NCBI GenBank assembly: GCA_027057815.1
Contig: JALURD010000163.1
Span: 1 to 10,671 of the forward strand
DNA length: 10,671 bases
Reading direction: 5' to 3'
From: Acidilobaceae archaeon
Lineage (GTDB): Archaea > Thermoproteota > Thermoprotei_A > Sulfolobales > Acidilobaceae
Positions within the stretch are counted from its first letter, which is position 1. Each line of letters opens with the position of its first letter. Made by a program: the position numbers and the translations under genes. Below the pieces are notes generated by a model. The model had not been told where the DNA came from and made no database searches. It was given only the letters and a program-made list of their open reading frames with translations. Below, piece by piece: positions 1 to 6,519 of this stretch.

Positions 1-70
1 CTATTAGGGCCCCCACTCCCCTGCCGTGGCTCTCCCCGAAGATTGCCACCCTGAACATCCTCCCAATCAA
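1..70 (-). CDS. aroC: Chorismate synthase, N-terminal fragment (cut by window edge)
   Basis: This enzyme converts EPSP to chorismate, the seventh and last shikimate-pathway step, using reduced FMN. Only 23 codons are inside the window, reading LIGRMFRVAIFGESHGRGVG and a few residues more; FGESHG is the chorismate synthase N-terminal signature. The start is placed at TTG (70-68), whose TTGA overlaps the aroA stop by two bases. A GAGGTGA ribosome site lies 7 nt upstream, and starting here keeps the IG-x-x-FRV segment usual for the family. The in-frame ATG at 58-56 would cut into that segment and has purines only 2 nt away, so it is less likely. It is the last gene seen of the aro operon, and the rest lies to the left of base 1. 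Confidence 0.9.
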   Translation of the reverse strand, partial: MIGRMFRVAIFGESHGRGVGALI

Positions 71-1335
71 CCCTGGGTCACCTCGACCCTAACACCAAGA
101 CTTGAGAGGTGGCTGGTGAAGGATGGGTAGGAGTCTCCTATCCTCTCGGCCCCCTCAATCTCCACTGGGCCCTCGGCCTTAACGGCGGTGACCGCTAGCA
201 TCATCGCTATCCTGTGGTCGCTGTGGGAGCTCGCCCTCCCACCCCTAACCCTGCCGCCCTTCACGGCTATCCTGCCGTCCAGGGCCCTCGCGTCTACCCC
301 TATCGACCTCAGGGCCGACGTGATCGACTTCACTCTATCCGACTCCTTAAAGGACAGGTGACCCACTCCATGCATGACTGTAATCCCCCGGGCGTGGGCG
401 GCCAGGGCAGCCACTACCGGGGCCAGGTCGGGTGAGTTCCTGAGGTCCACTTCAATGCCCTCGAGGACCCCAGAGGACTCGGCTTCAACGTAGTCGCCTC
501 CAACGCGGACCCTCGCGCCCATCGCCCTAAGGATGTCTACAATAGCCTTGTCTGCTTGGACGTCTTCCGGGTCCAAGCCGTACACCCTGACCCTCCCGGC
601 CAGCGCCCCCACGGCTAGCATGAATGCGGCGGAGGAGTAGTCCCCGGGCACTCTGAAGGCTGCTGGCTTGTACTCGTCGCCGGCGGGCTGGAACCAGTCG
701 TAACCCGACCTCTTGAACTTCACCCCGAAGGCCTCGAGGACCCTGAGCGTGAGGTCTATGTAGGGCTTCGAGGCGACCGGTCCCCGAGTCTCAACCGTGA
801 GGCTGGCCAGCGGCGCTATCACCAGGAGGGCGGTGGCGAACTGGGAGCTGATGCTGGCGTCGACCGAGACCCAGCCGCCCCCGGGCGGCCCCTTTACAGC
901 CACCGGCGGGTAGCCGCCCTTTGATACGTGCTCCACCCCTAGGGATCCCAGGGCGTCGAGGAGGGGTTTCATGGGCCTCCTCCTCAGCGTGGAGTCGCCG
1001 TAGAGTAGAACCGGCTCCCCCACGAGGCTTGAGACGGCGGTGGCTATCCTCAGGGTGGTCCCAGAGCCCGCGCAGTATATCCACGCCGGGGGCCTGGGAT
1101 CCCCGCAGACCCCCTCCACCCTGAGGACCCGTCCTGACAGCTCCAGGCGGGCGCCTAGCCTCTCCGCCGCCCCCATGGACGCCCGGGTGTCGCCGGAGAG
1201 GAGCGGTTCGGCTATCACCGACTCCCCGCAGGCCAGGAGCGCGGCGAACACAGCCCTGTGAGTGTAGCTCTTTGAGGGCGGGGCCTCTACGGAGCCGTCC
1301 ACCTGCCTCTTGACTGGGTATACTCTCACGATCAT
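67..1335 (-). CDS. aroA: 3-phosphoshikimate 1-carboxyvinyltransferase (EPSP synthase)
   Basis: It joins phosphoenolpyruvate to shikimate 3-phosphate (step 6), in the cytoplasm. The 422 residues match the usual two-domain family length. Visible motifs are SKSYTHR (K22, S23, R27: substrate binding), CAGSGTTLR at 88-96 (the usual GNAGT-x-x-R loop, with Asn replaced by Gly), RRRPMKPLLDALG from 118, SSQ at 163-165, PGDYSSAAF from 230, NSPDLAPV with Asp303 in the catalytic Asp position, FKESDR at 329-334 and SDHRIAM at 372-378. The ATG overlaps the aroK stop as ATGA, with GGTGGTGGAGG just upstream. The Asn-to-Gly change and Ile97 in place of the proline common in bacterial enzymes (the position is otherwise variable) sit in the loop that lines the PEP/glyphosate pocket. 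Identity is certain; inhibitor behaviour cannot be read from this. Confidence 0.97.
   Translation of the reverse strand: MIVRVYPVKRQVDGSVEAPPSKSYTHRAVFAALLACGESVIAEPLLSGDTRASMGAAERLGARLELSGRVLRVEGVCGDPRPPAWIYCAGSGTTLRIATAVSSLVGEPVLLYGDSTLRRRPMKPLLDALGSLGVEHVSKGGYPPVAVKGPPGGGWVSVDASISSQFATALLVIAPLASLTVETRGPVASKPYIDLTLRVLEAFGVKFKRSGYDWFQPAGDEYKPAAFRVPGDYSSAAFMLAVGALAGRVRVYGLDPEDVQADKAIVDILRAMGARVRVGGDYVEAESSGVLEGIEVDLRNSPDLAPVVAALAAHARGITVMHGVGHLSFKESDRVKSITSALRSIGVDARALDGRIAVKGGRVRGGRASSHSDHRIAMMLAVTAVKAEGPVEIEGAERIGDSYPSFTSHLSSLGVRVEVTQG
78..84 (-). promoter_or_regulatory. Ribosome binding site for aroC (GAGGTGA)
   Basis: GAGGTGA lies inside the last codons of aroA, 7 nt before the TTG at 70. 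It pairs with the archaeal 16S 3' end (UCACCUC). Its strength and spacing decide for the TTG start over the downstream ATG. Confidence 0.75.
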
Positions 1336-2180
1336 CCTCCACCACCTAGGAGCTCGGCGATTATGAGGTCACCGCCGCCCCAGGCCTCCGCCACCGCGCC
1401 GGGATCCCTGGTTACAGCGAAGACTGCGGGCCCCTTCCCGCTGACACCGGCAGCTATGACCCCGGGGGCTGAGAGGGCCCTGGCTACGAGGTCGAGCGAC
1501 CTAGGATCCCAGCCTGTGGCTGCTAGGGTGAGGATACCGTTGAGGGTCATCGCTGCCGCCCAGTTGCCGGAGAGGGCGAGCTCCACTGCCACTCTGTACT
1601 CGTTGCTGAGCCTCCTGAACTCCTCGGGGTCAACGGACTCTATAGACCTCCTCCCCGGGACCGCTATGACCGCGTATAGCTCGTCGTCGAATCTTATCCT
1701 CCTCAGCACCCTCATAGCCCCGTTATCCGTTATGAAGACGCCCTCCGCCACGGTGGCGAGTGAGTCGTCGAAGGCCCCGGTTATGGTTAGGCCCGCCCTC
1801 CTTGCCACCTCCACGCCCAGGGAGGCGACCTCGACTGGATCCCGCCCGAGCCCGAGGGCGTCGAGGAGACCCGAGACTATAGCGTTGACGACGGCGCTGC
1901 TGCTCTTCAAGCCGGAGGCCGGCGGGATCCCAGAGTGAACTTCAATCCTCACGCCGCCCTCGTGGCCTAGCCTACCCGCGAGCCACGCCACAGCCTCCAG
2001 TAGGCGCCTCGGGGGCTCCACGGGGCCCCAGGGCGTGTGGGACCGAATCTCCACCCCACCGCCGCCGTCAAGCCTCACCCTGGCCTCGACCTCAAGGTCC
2101 ACCCCTACGGCTCCGCCTATGCCAGTCGCTATGGCGTTGAGCACGCTCACGGCGCCGTGTGTCCTGCCCACCCCCATCAC
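1332..2180 (-). CDS. aroK: Archaeal shikimate kinase (GHMP superfamily)
   Basis: It phosphorylates shikimate with ATP (step 5). This is the archaeal GHMP-fold enzyme, unrelated to the bacterial P-loop AroK/AroL. The 282 residues show the GHMP signature PPASGLKSSSA at 86-96, GAFDDS at 135-140 (likely carrying the catalytic Asp) and the third GHMP motif AGVSGKGPAVFAV at 244-256. The start is taken as GTG at 2180: its GTGA overlaps the aroE stop and GGGTGAG lies exactly 5 nt upstream. The immediately following ATG (2177) would also serve and costs one residue. The stop overlaps the aroA start. Homoserine or mevalonate kinases share the fold, but position between aroE and aroA settles the substrate. 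Confidence 0.95.
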   Translation of the reverse strand: MMGVGRTHGAVSVLNAIATGIGGAVGVDLEVEARVRLDGGGGVEIRSHTPWGPVEPPRRLLEAVAWLAGRLGHEGGVRIEVHSGIPPASGLKSSSAVVNAIVSGLLDALGLGRDPVEVASLGVEVARRAGLTITGAFDDSLATVAEGVFITDNGAMRVLRRIRFDDELYAVIAVPGRRSIESVDPEEFRRLSNEYRVAVELALSGNWAAAMTLNGILTLAATGWDPRSLDLVARALSAPGVIAAGVSGKGPAVFAVTRDPGAVAEAWGGGDLIIAELLGGGG

Positions 2181-3031
2181 TCCTCCTCACCCGAGGCGGC
2201 CAGCGCAGCTCGCCTGAGGCTGACTGGATCGGCTTCCAGGCCGAGCCAGATCCTGATGTTCTCGACCGCCTGGTACACGAGCATCCAGAGGCCGTCCACC
2301 ACCCTGCAGCCCCTAGTCGAGGCCTCCCGGAGGAGGCGCGTCCTGAGGGGCCTGTACACCATGTCCAATACCACGGAGCCCCGGGGGATGAGGTGCCCGG
2401 GTATGGGCGTGGAGTCGGGGTCCTCCATGCCCACGGGTGAGGCGTTGACTATCAACTCAGCCCGAGCTGCCAGGGCCCTCAGGTTGTCAATGGTAGCCCT
2501 ACCACCGACGGCTCGGGGGATCCCCCATTCCTCAGCCATCGACGCTAGGGCCTCGGCTGTGGAGCCGCTTCTGCTGACTATGAATAGCTCGTCGACCACG
2601 TCGGATAGTGCGTAGGCTGCCGCCCTCCCCGCGCCCCCGGCGCCTATGATGAGGGCCCTGGAGTAGTCGAGCGGGCCAGCCCTCTCGAGGGCCCTCCTGA
2701 AGCCAAGCCAGTCAGTGTTGAACCCTGCCAGGCCGCCCGGGACGACCTTGACCGTGTTGACTGCGCCGAGCGCCGAAGCGTGGGGGTCCAGTTCGTCTAC
2801 CAGGTCTGCGACATAGACCTTGTAGGGGACTGTGACGTTGAACCCCAGGCTCTCCACCCTAAGCCTCTCCAGGACCTCGGGGAGCTCGCCTGCGCTGGGG
2901 ACCTCGATGGCCCTATACTCGCCCGGGATCCTGGCCCTGGCTAAGAAGTGGTTGTACATCGCGGGGCTGAGGCTGTGCCTCACAGGCTTCCCTATGAGGT
3001 AGAGGTTCACGCGAGCCCCAGCCTCCTCCAC
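2177..3031 (-). CDS. aroE: Shikimate dehydrogenase (NADP-dependent, likely)
   Basis: It reduces 3-dehydroshikimate to shikimate (step 4). The order of motifs is that of AroE: SLSP at 20-23 (substrate binding), GFNVTVPYK at 63-71 with the catalytic Lys71, AVNT at 90-93, NTDW at 105-108 with the catalytic Asp107, a Rossmann loop GAGGAGRA at 130-137, VSRS at 152-155 whose Arg154 favours NADP, NASPVGM at 196-202, DMVYRP from 223 and GLWMLVYQA from 247. The 284-residue length is normal. The start is placed at GTG 3031 because a complete GAGGAGGTGATC site lies 5 nt upstream, giving a 25-nt overlap with aroD. A second in-frame GTG at 3010, which forms GTGA with the aroD stop, would remove seven residues and also gives a normal N terminus. 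Confidence 0.96.
   Translation of the reverse strand: MEEAGARVNLYLIGKPVRHSLSPAMYNHFLARARIPGEYRAIEVPSAGELPEVLERLRVESLGFNVTVPYKVYVADLVDELDPHASALGAVNTVKVVPGGLAGFNTDWLGFRRALERAGPLDYSRALIIGAGGAGRAAAYALSDVVDELFIVSRSGSTAEALASMAEEWGIPRAVGGRATIDNLRALAARAELIVNASPVGMEDPDSTPIPGHLIPRGSVVLDMVYRPLRTRLLREASTRGCRVVDGLWMLVYQAVENIRIWLGLEADPVSLRRAALAASGEEE
2186..2192 (-). promoter_or_regulatory. Ribosome binding site for aroK (GGGTGAG)
   Basis: GGGTGAG followed by five bases and GTG at 2180. It lies in the last codons of aroE and supports GTG rather than the adjacent ATG. The same arrangement precedes aroB and the DAHP synthase gene. Confidence 0.6.
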
Positions 3032-3714
3032 AGCTCGATCACCTCCTCAACGCTCGGCTGCCCCGGGGCGGTGGGACCGCCATGCTCGTGAGCGTAGGTG
3101 AACGGGGCCCCTAGGAATGGAGCGGCGAGCCTTGAGAGAATGCACCCGCCCCCCACCGCGAATGATATGAGGGATCCCGGGTGCAGGGCGACCGCTTGCA
3201 TCGCGTGCAGCTCGTCTGCTAGTGCTGAGCACGAGTACACGACCTTCGCGACGGCTAGGCCGCTGCCTTCCAGCCTCTCCGCGTAGCCATCGACCCAGAG
3301 GGCTACCTCCACTATCTGCCTTGTCGTGAGGGGGCCCTTGAAGTGGTGGAGGGAGGCGATGAGGCCCACTCCCGTTGTGAGTGCTGCTGGGGCCACCGCG
3401 TCGAAGCTATCACTTCCAACCTCGACGTCCAGGTAGTCGGGCCCGTACTCGGCTATCTTCAGGAGTATCCGTGCCTTCTCCTCCTGGGATCCCCGGTAGT
3501 AGCCGCCCTCCCGGGCGTCCCTCAAGGTCACTACTACTCTCTTCCCCCTCCTCCTGAGCTCCCCTACCAAGGAGCCTACGTCTCCAGCGGCCTCCTCGGG
3601 CGGCGGGTCCCTGAGCCTGTCGATCCTGAGCTCCACTATCCCCGCTCTGGCCTTTAGGGCGGCCTCAGCTAGCTCCTCGACGCTCCCAGCCGATACTACG
3701 CCGCATACCCTCAT
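3007..3714 (-). CDS. aroD: 3-dehydroquinate dehydratase, type I
   Basis: It dehydrates 3-dehydroquinate to 3-dehydroshikimate through a Schiff base (step 3). Type I hallmarks are all present: VELRIDRL at 27-34 (Glu and Arg binding the substrate), VVTLRD at 61-66, SLHHF at 121-125 with His123 aligned to the catalytic His of SYHDF, VAKVV at 155-159 with the Schiff-base Lys157, CILSR ending at Arg195, and TAPGQ at 215-219. With the ATG at 3714 the protein is 235 residues, close to other archaeal enzymes. That ATG overlaps the aroB stop as ATGA and has GGGTGA 7 nt upstream. A GTG at 3738 would add eight residues inside aroB but lacks support. The last codons overlap aroE. Confidence 0.96.
   Translation of the reverse strand: MRVCGVVSAGSVEELAEAALKARAGIVELRIDRLRDPPPEEAAGDVGSLVGELRRRGKRVVVTLRDAREGGYYRGSQEEKARILLKIAEYGPDYLDVEVGSDSFDAVAPAALTTGVGLIASLHHFKGPLTTRQIVEVALWVDGYAERLEGSGLAVAKVVYSCSALADELHAMQAVALHPGSLISFAVGGGCILSRLAAPFLGAPFTYAHEHGGPTAPGQPSVEEVIELWRRLGLA
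3037..3048 (-). promoter_or_regulatory. Full-length ribosome binding site for aroE (GAGGAGGTGATC)
   Basis: This contains the complete GGAGGTGATC complement of the archaeal 16S 3' end. It lies inside aroD and 5 nt before the GTG at 3031, and favours that start over GTG 3010. It also encodes Glu-Glu-Val-Ile of AroD, so part of the match could be coincidental. Confidence 0.6.
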
Positions 3715-4790
3715 GTACGGGTCACCCTCGAGAGCCACGACTTCACCACCCCCCAGTCGAGCTCCACTATAGTGAAGTCGCCGAGTCGCCTGGGGAGCGG
3801 GATCCTAGGCTTGCCGCGGGTGAACTTCTTGTCGAGCCTCATCGCCTCCAGGAGCCGCTCCGGCGTTAGGGGGACCTGGGTGGGTAGCCCCAAAGCCTTG
3901 AGGACCCCCTCTACGGCACTCGCCTCGTCTGGCGGGAGCCCTGCGACCTCGACGGCTAGAAGGGACTCAGCGGCGAGGCCCATTGAGACTGCGTAACCGT
4001 GGCTCACCCTGAAGCCGCTGGCTGCCTCCACCGCGTGGCCCAGGGTGTGCCCGAAGTTGAGGACGGCCCTGTACCCCCTCTCAGCGTAGTCCCTCTTGAT
4101 GACCTCCAGCTTCACTGAGACGCTGAAGCGTACCACTTCGTCGAGAATCCGGGGGTCCCTCGACTTGATCCCCTCAGCCCTGGACTCCAGCCATGAAAGC
4201 CACCAGCCGCCCTTGATGGCGGCGTGCTTCACAACCTCAGCGAAGCCCGGCATGTACGCGCCGCTGGGGAGTCCCCTGAGGAGGAGCGGGTCTATAACTA
4301 CAAGGTCTGGGTGGTAGAAGACTCCGACGAGGTTCTTCGCCCAGCCCAAATCTATAGCCGTCTTCCCTCCAACAGCCGCATCCGCCTGGGCCAGCGTGGT
4401 TGTGGGGACGTATCCCAGCATAATGCCCCTCATGTACGTGGCTGCCGCGAAGCCTGCAGCGTCCAGGAGAGCGCCGCCACCGACTGCCAGGAGGAGCGAC
4501 TGCCTCGTAACACCCTCCTCGGCCATGAACCTCCACATCCTCTCCACAGACTCCAGCGTCTTAGCCCCCTCGCCTCCCCTCACCCTCAGGACGCTTACCG
4601 GGATCCCCTCTGACTCCAGGCCATCCCTGACGGCATCGACGAGGCTCCAGGGAACGTTGCCGTCGACGACGGCGGCGACCCTGTGCGGGTCTAGGCCTGC
4701 CACGAGGCGTGGCAGCCTGGCTATGGATCCCGCCCCAACTATGATCCTGGCCCTCCTCTCCACCGTCAATTCTAGAGTAGCCTCAACCAC
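3711..4790 (-). CDS. aroB: 3-dehydroquinate synthase
   Basis: It cyclises DAHP to 3-dehydroquinate (step 2) with NAD and a divalent metal. The 359 residues show GGEGAK at 72-77, the dinucleotide loop GGGALLD at 104-110, PTTTLAQADAAVGGKTAID at 129-147, KNLVGVFYHP at 152-161, and the metal ligands Glu185 (FAEVVKHA), His248 (NFGHTLGH) and His264 (SHGYAV). Lys152 and the GKPRIPLP segment near 326 are also as in AroB. The archaeal alternative DAHP-independent route (aroA'/AroB' type) is excluded, because a DAHP synthase is next to it and these are the classical motifs. The GTG at 4790 overlaps the DAHP synthase end by 19 nt and has GGGTGAG 5 nt upstream. The stop forms ATGA with aroD. Confidence 0.97.
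   Translation of the reverse strand: MVEATLELTVERRARIIVGAGSIARLPRLVAGLDPHRVAAVVDGNVPWSLVDAVRDGLESEGIPVSVLRVRGGEGAKTLESVERMWRFMAEEGVTRQSLLLAVGGGALLDAAGFAAATYMRGIMLGYVPTTTLAQADAAVGGKTAIDLGWAKNLVGVFYHPDLVVIDPLLLRGLPSGAYMPGFAEVVKHAAIKGGWWLSWLESRAEGIKSRDPRILDEVVRFSVSVKLEVIKRDYAERGYRAVLNFGHTLGHAVEAASGFRVSHGYAVSMGLAAESLLAVEVAGLPPDEASAVEGVLKALGLPTQVPLTPERLLEAMRLDKKFTRGKPRIPLPRRLGDFTIVELDWGVVKSWLSRVTRT
3722..3727 (-). promoter_or_regulatory. Ribosome binding site for aroD (GGGTGA)
   Basis: GGGTGA lies 7 nt before the ATG at 3714 and within the aroB end. It selects the ATG start over the longer GTG start at 3738. Confidence 0.65.
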
Positions 4791-5569
4791 CTCAACTCAC
4801 CCATGAGCCTCTCGAACATCTCCGGCGTGAGCTGCTGCCTTGCGTCGGAGAGCGCCTCGTCAGGATTCGGGTGCACCTCAACCATGATCCCGTCCGCCCC
4901 CGCGGCCAGGGCCGCCTTGGCTAGTGGGATGACTAGCTCCCTCCTCCCCGCGGCGTGGCTTGGGTCGACTATGACCGGGAGGTGTGTGAGCTCCTTGAGG
5001 ACCGGGACGGCGGCTATGTCGAGCGTGAACCTGGTCGAGGCCTCGAACGTCCTTATCCCCCTCTCCACTAGGACTACTTGGTCGTTCCCCTCCAGCATGA
5101 TGTACTCCGCCGCCGCGAGGAGCTCCTCTATCCTAGCCCCGAAGCCCCTCTTCAGGAAGACCGGCTTCCCCGACCTGCCTACCTCCCTGAGGAGGGGGTA
5201 GTTCTGCATGTTCCTAGCGCCGACCTGGAGGGCGTCAGCGTACTCCGCCACCACCGGCACCATCCTCGGGTCCAGGACCTCCGTTACGACAGGCAGCCCA
5301 GCCTCGTCAGCCGCTTCCCTGAGGAGCTTGAGGCCTTCAACCCCCAGGCCTTGGAAGCTGTACGGCGATGTCCTCGGCTTGAATGCCCCGCCCCGGAGTA
5401 TGTCGGCCCCAGCCCTCTTGACCGCCATGGCGGCCTGGAGTATCTGCTCCCTCGACTCGACCGCGCAGGGGCCGGCGACTATTACAGGATTGCCGGCCCC
5501 GATCTTGACGCCACCCACGTCCACGATAGTCTTTTCCCTATAATCCCTCGTGACCAGCCTCAGCTTCAC
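4772..5569 (-). CDS. aroG: 3-deoxy-7-phosphoheptulonate (DAHP) synthase, type I-beta, unregulated form
   Basis: It condenses PEP with erythrose 4-phosphate, the committed first step. Visible residues of the (beta/alpha)8 barrel are AGPCAVES at 32-39 with metal ligand Cys35, GGAFKPRTSPYSFQG at 60-74, GARNMQN at 117-123, FLKRGF at 138-143, DPSHAAG at 202-208 (His205), VEVHPNP at 230-236 (Glu231) and LSDARQQL at 240-247 (Asp242). At 265 residues it is the bare barrel: there is no N-terminal ferredoxin-like/ACT domain and no chorismate mutase domain, so feedback control through such a domain is not expected. KDO 8-phosphate synthase is related, but the operon context argues for DAHP. The start is GTG 5569, whose GTGA overlaps the transketolase stop, with GGGGTGAG 5 nt upstream. 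Family gene naming varies (aroF/aroG). Confidence 0.95.
   Translation of the reverse strand: MKLRLVTRDYREKTIVDVGGVKIGAGNPVIVAGPCAVESREQILQAAMAVKRAGADILRGGAFKPRTSPYSFQGLGVEGLKLLREAADEAGLPVVTEVLDPRMVPVVAEYADALQVGARNMQNYPLLREVGRSGKPVFLKRGFGARIEELLAAAEYIMLEGNDQVVLVERGIRTFEASTRFTLDIAAVPVLKELTHLPVIVDPSHAAGRRELVIPLAKAALAAGADGIMVEVHPNPDEALSDARQQLTPEMFERLMGELRWLRLL
4796..4802 (-). promoter_or_regulatory. Ribosome binding site for aroB (GGGTGAG)
   Basis: GGGTGAG, five bases, then GTG at 4790. The 15 bases from 4802 to 4788 differ at only one position from the site in front of the DAHP synthase gene. Confidence 0.6.
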
Positions 5570-6513
5570 CTCAGCTCACCCCTTATCCTAGATGCTATCC
5601 TCTCCGGCGTCAGGTCCATGTACTCGAGTAGCTGCTCGTAGCTCCTGGCGCTGGCTCCGAAGGCGTCGGCAACCCCTATCCTGAGGATCCTCTTCGGCGT
5701 AGTCTCCGCTAGCACCTCGGCCACAGCTGATCCGAGGCCCCCATGGACCCTATGATCCTCCACAGTCACCACTAGGCTGGCCTTAGCCGACTGCCTCGCG
5801 ATCGTGTCCTTGTCGAGGGGTTTGATGCTGTACACGTCCACGAGGCCAGCGTGGATGTCCTGCCTTCTGAGGATGCGGACGGCCTCAGCGGCTACCCCGA
5901 GCATTGGGCCGTACGAGAACACGGCCACGTCCACGGCGTCCTCTAGGACCTTTGAGCCCCCTATGGGGAACTCCTCTCCCTCCGAGTAAATTACTGGAGC
6001 ATTATCCCTCCCCAGCCTGATGTACACCGGCCCCCTGTGGCTGAGGATGGCCTCGAGCACCAGCTCCCTAGTCGCGCGGGCGTCGGCGGGTGCTAGCACT
6101 GTGAACCTGGGCAAAGTCCTCATGAGAGCCACATCCTCGAGGGCCTGGTGCGACGCCCCATCCATGAAGTCTGAGAGGCCGGCGTGCGTGCCAACGAGCT
6201 TTACGTTCAAGCCGTCCCTGGCAATAGTGTTCCTGACCTGCTCCCACGCCCTCATCAGGAACATCGCGAAGGCCGCGGCTACGGGGATCTTCCCGGCTAT
6301 AGCCATCCCTGCGGCCATGGCCACTAGGTCCTGCTCGCTTATGCCGACGTTAACGAAGCGCTCCGGGAACTCCCTAGCGAAGGCTAGCGTTCCCGTCGAC
6401 TTAGGTGTGTCAGCGTCGAGCACGACCACGTCACGGCTGCGCCTGCCAGCCTCAATGAGAGCCTCGGCGAGTGCCCTCCTGTAGCTACCATTCGGCCGTA
6501 CAATAACTCCCAC
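5566..6513 (-). CDS. Transketolase, C-terminal subunit (pyrimidine-binding and C-terminal domains)
   Basis: With the preceding subunit it forms a thiamine-diphosphate transketolase. In organisms lacking the oxidative pentose phosphate route this can make erythrose 4-phosphate from fructose 6-phosphate and glyceraldehyde 3-phosphate. The protein (315 residues) covers the pyrimidine domain, with DADTPKSTGT at 33-42, VGISEQDLVAMAAGMA at 56-71 containing the cofactor-activating Glu60, and FMDGASHQALEDVALMR at 116-132. The C-terminal transketolase domain follows, with VEDHRVHGGLGSAVAEVL at 251-268. The GTG start is 6 nt after the N-subunit stop; the spacer is very G-rich and no ideal ribosome site is seen, so re-initiation is likely. 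DXP synthase has the same fold but is one chain and acts in a pathway archaea generally lack. Substrates are inferred from context. Confidence 0.93.
   Translation of the reverse strand: MGVIVRPNGSYRRALAEALIEAGRRSRDVVVLDADTPKSTGTLAFAREFPERFVNVGISEQDLVAMAAGMAIAGKIPVAAAFAMFLMRAWEQVRNTIARDGLNVKLVGTHAGLSDFMDGASHQALEDVALMRTLPRFTVLAPADARATRELVLEAILSHRGPVYIRLGRDNAPVIYSEGEEFPIGGSKVLEDAVDVAVFSYGPMLGVAAEAVRILRRQDIHAGLVDVYSIKPLDKDTIARQSAKASLVVTVEDHRVHGGLGSAVAEVLAETTPKRILRIGVADAFGASARSYEQLLEYMDLTPERIASRIRGELR
5575..5582 (-). promoter_or_regulatory. Ribosome binding site for DAHP synthase gene (GGGGTGAG)
   Basis: GGGGTGAG followed by CTGAG and GTG at 5569, inside the last codons (Gly-Glu-Leu-Arg) of the transketolase C subunit. 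Confidence 0.6.
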
Positions 6514-6519
6514 CCCCTG

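Noticed and set aside
791..1345. 184-residue minus-strand reading frame inside aroA
   Set aside because: Shadow of aroA in another frame; Arg/Gly/Pro-rich, no domain.
1363..2615. Two plus-strand reading frames of about 190 residues opposite aroK and aroE
   Set aside because: Antisense shadows of well-supported genes, with the Ser/Thr/Ala/Pro-rich composition typical of GC-rich complement strands.
3715..3738. Longer start of 3-dehydroquinate dehydratase at GTG 3738
   Set aside because: ATG 3714 overlaps the aroB stop as ATGA and has GGGTGA at proper spacing; the additional eight residues are not part of the domain.
5078..5641. 187-residue plus-strand reading frame opposite DAHP synthase
   Set aside because: Antisense of a conserved gene, no recognisable motif and no promoter.
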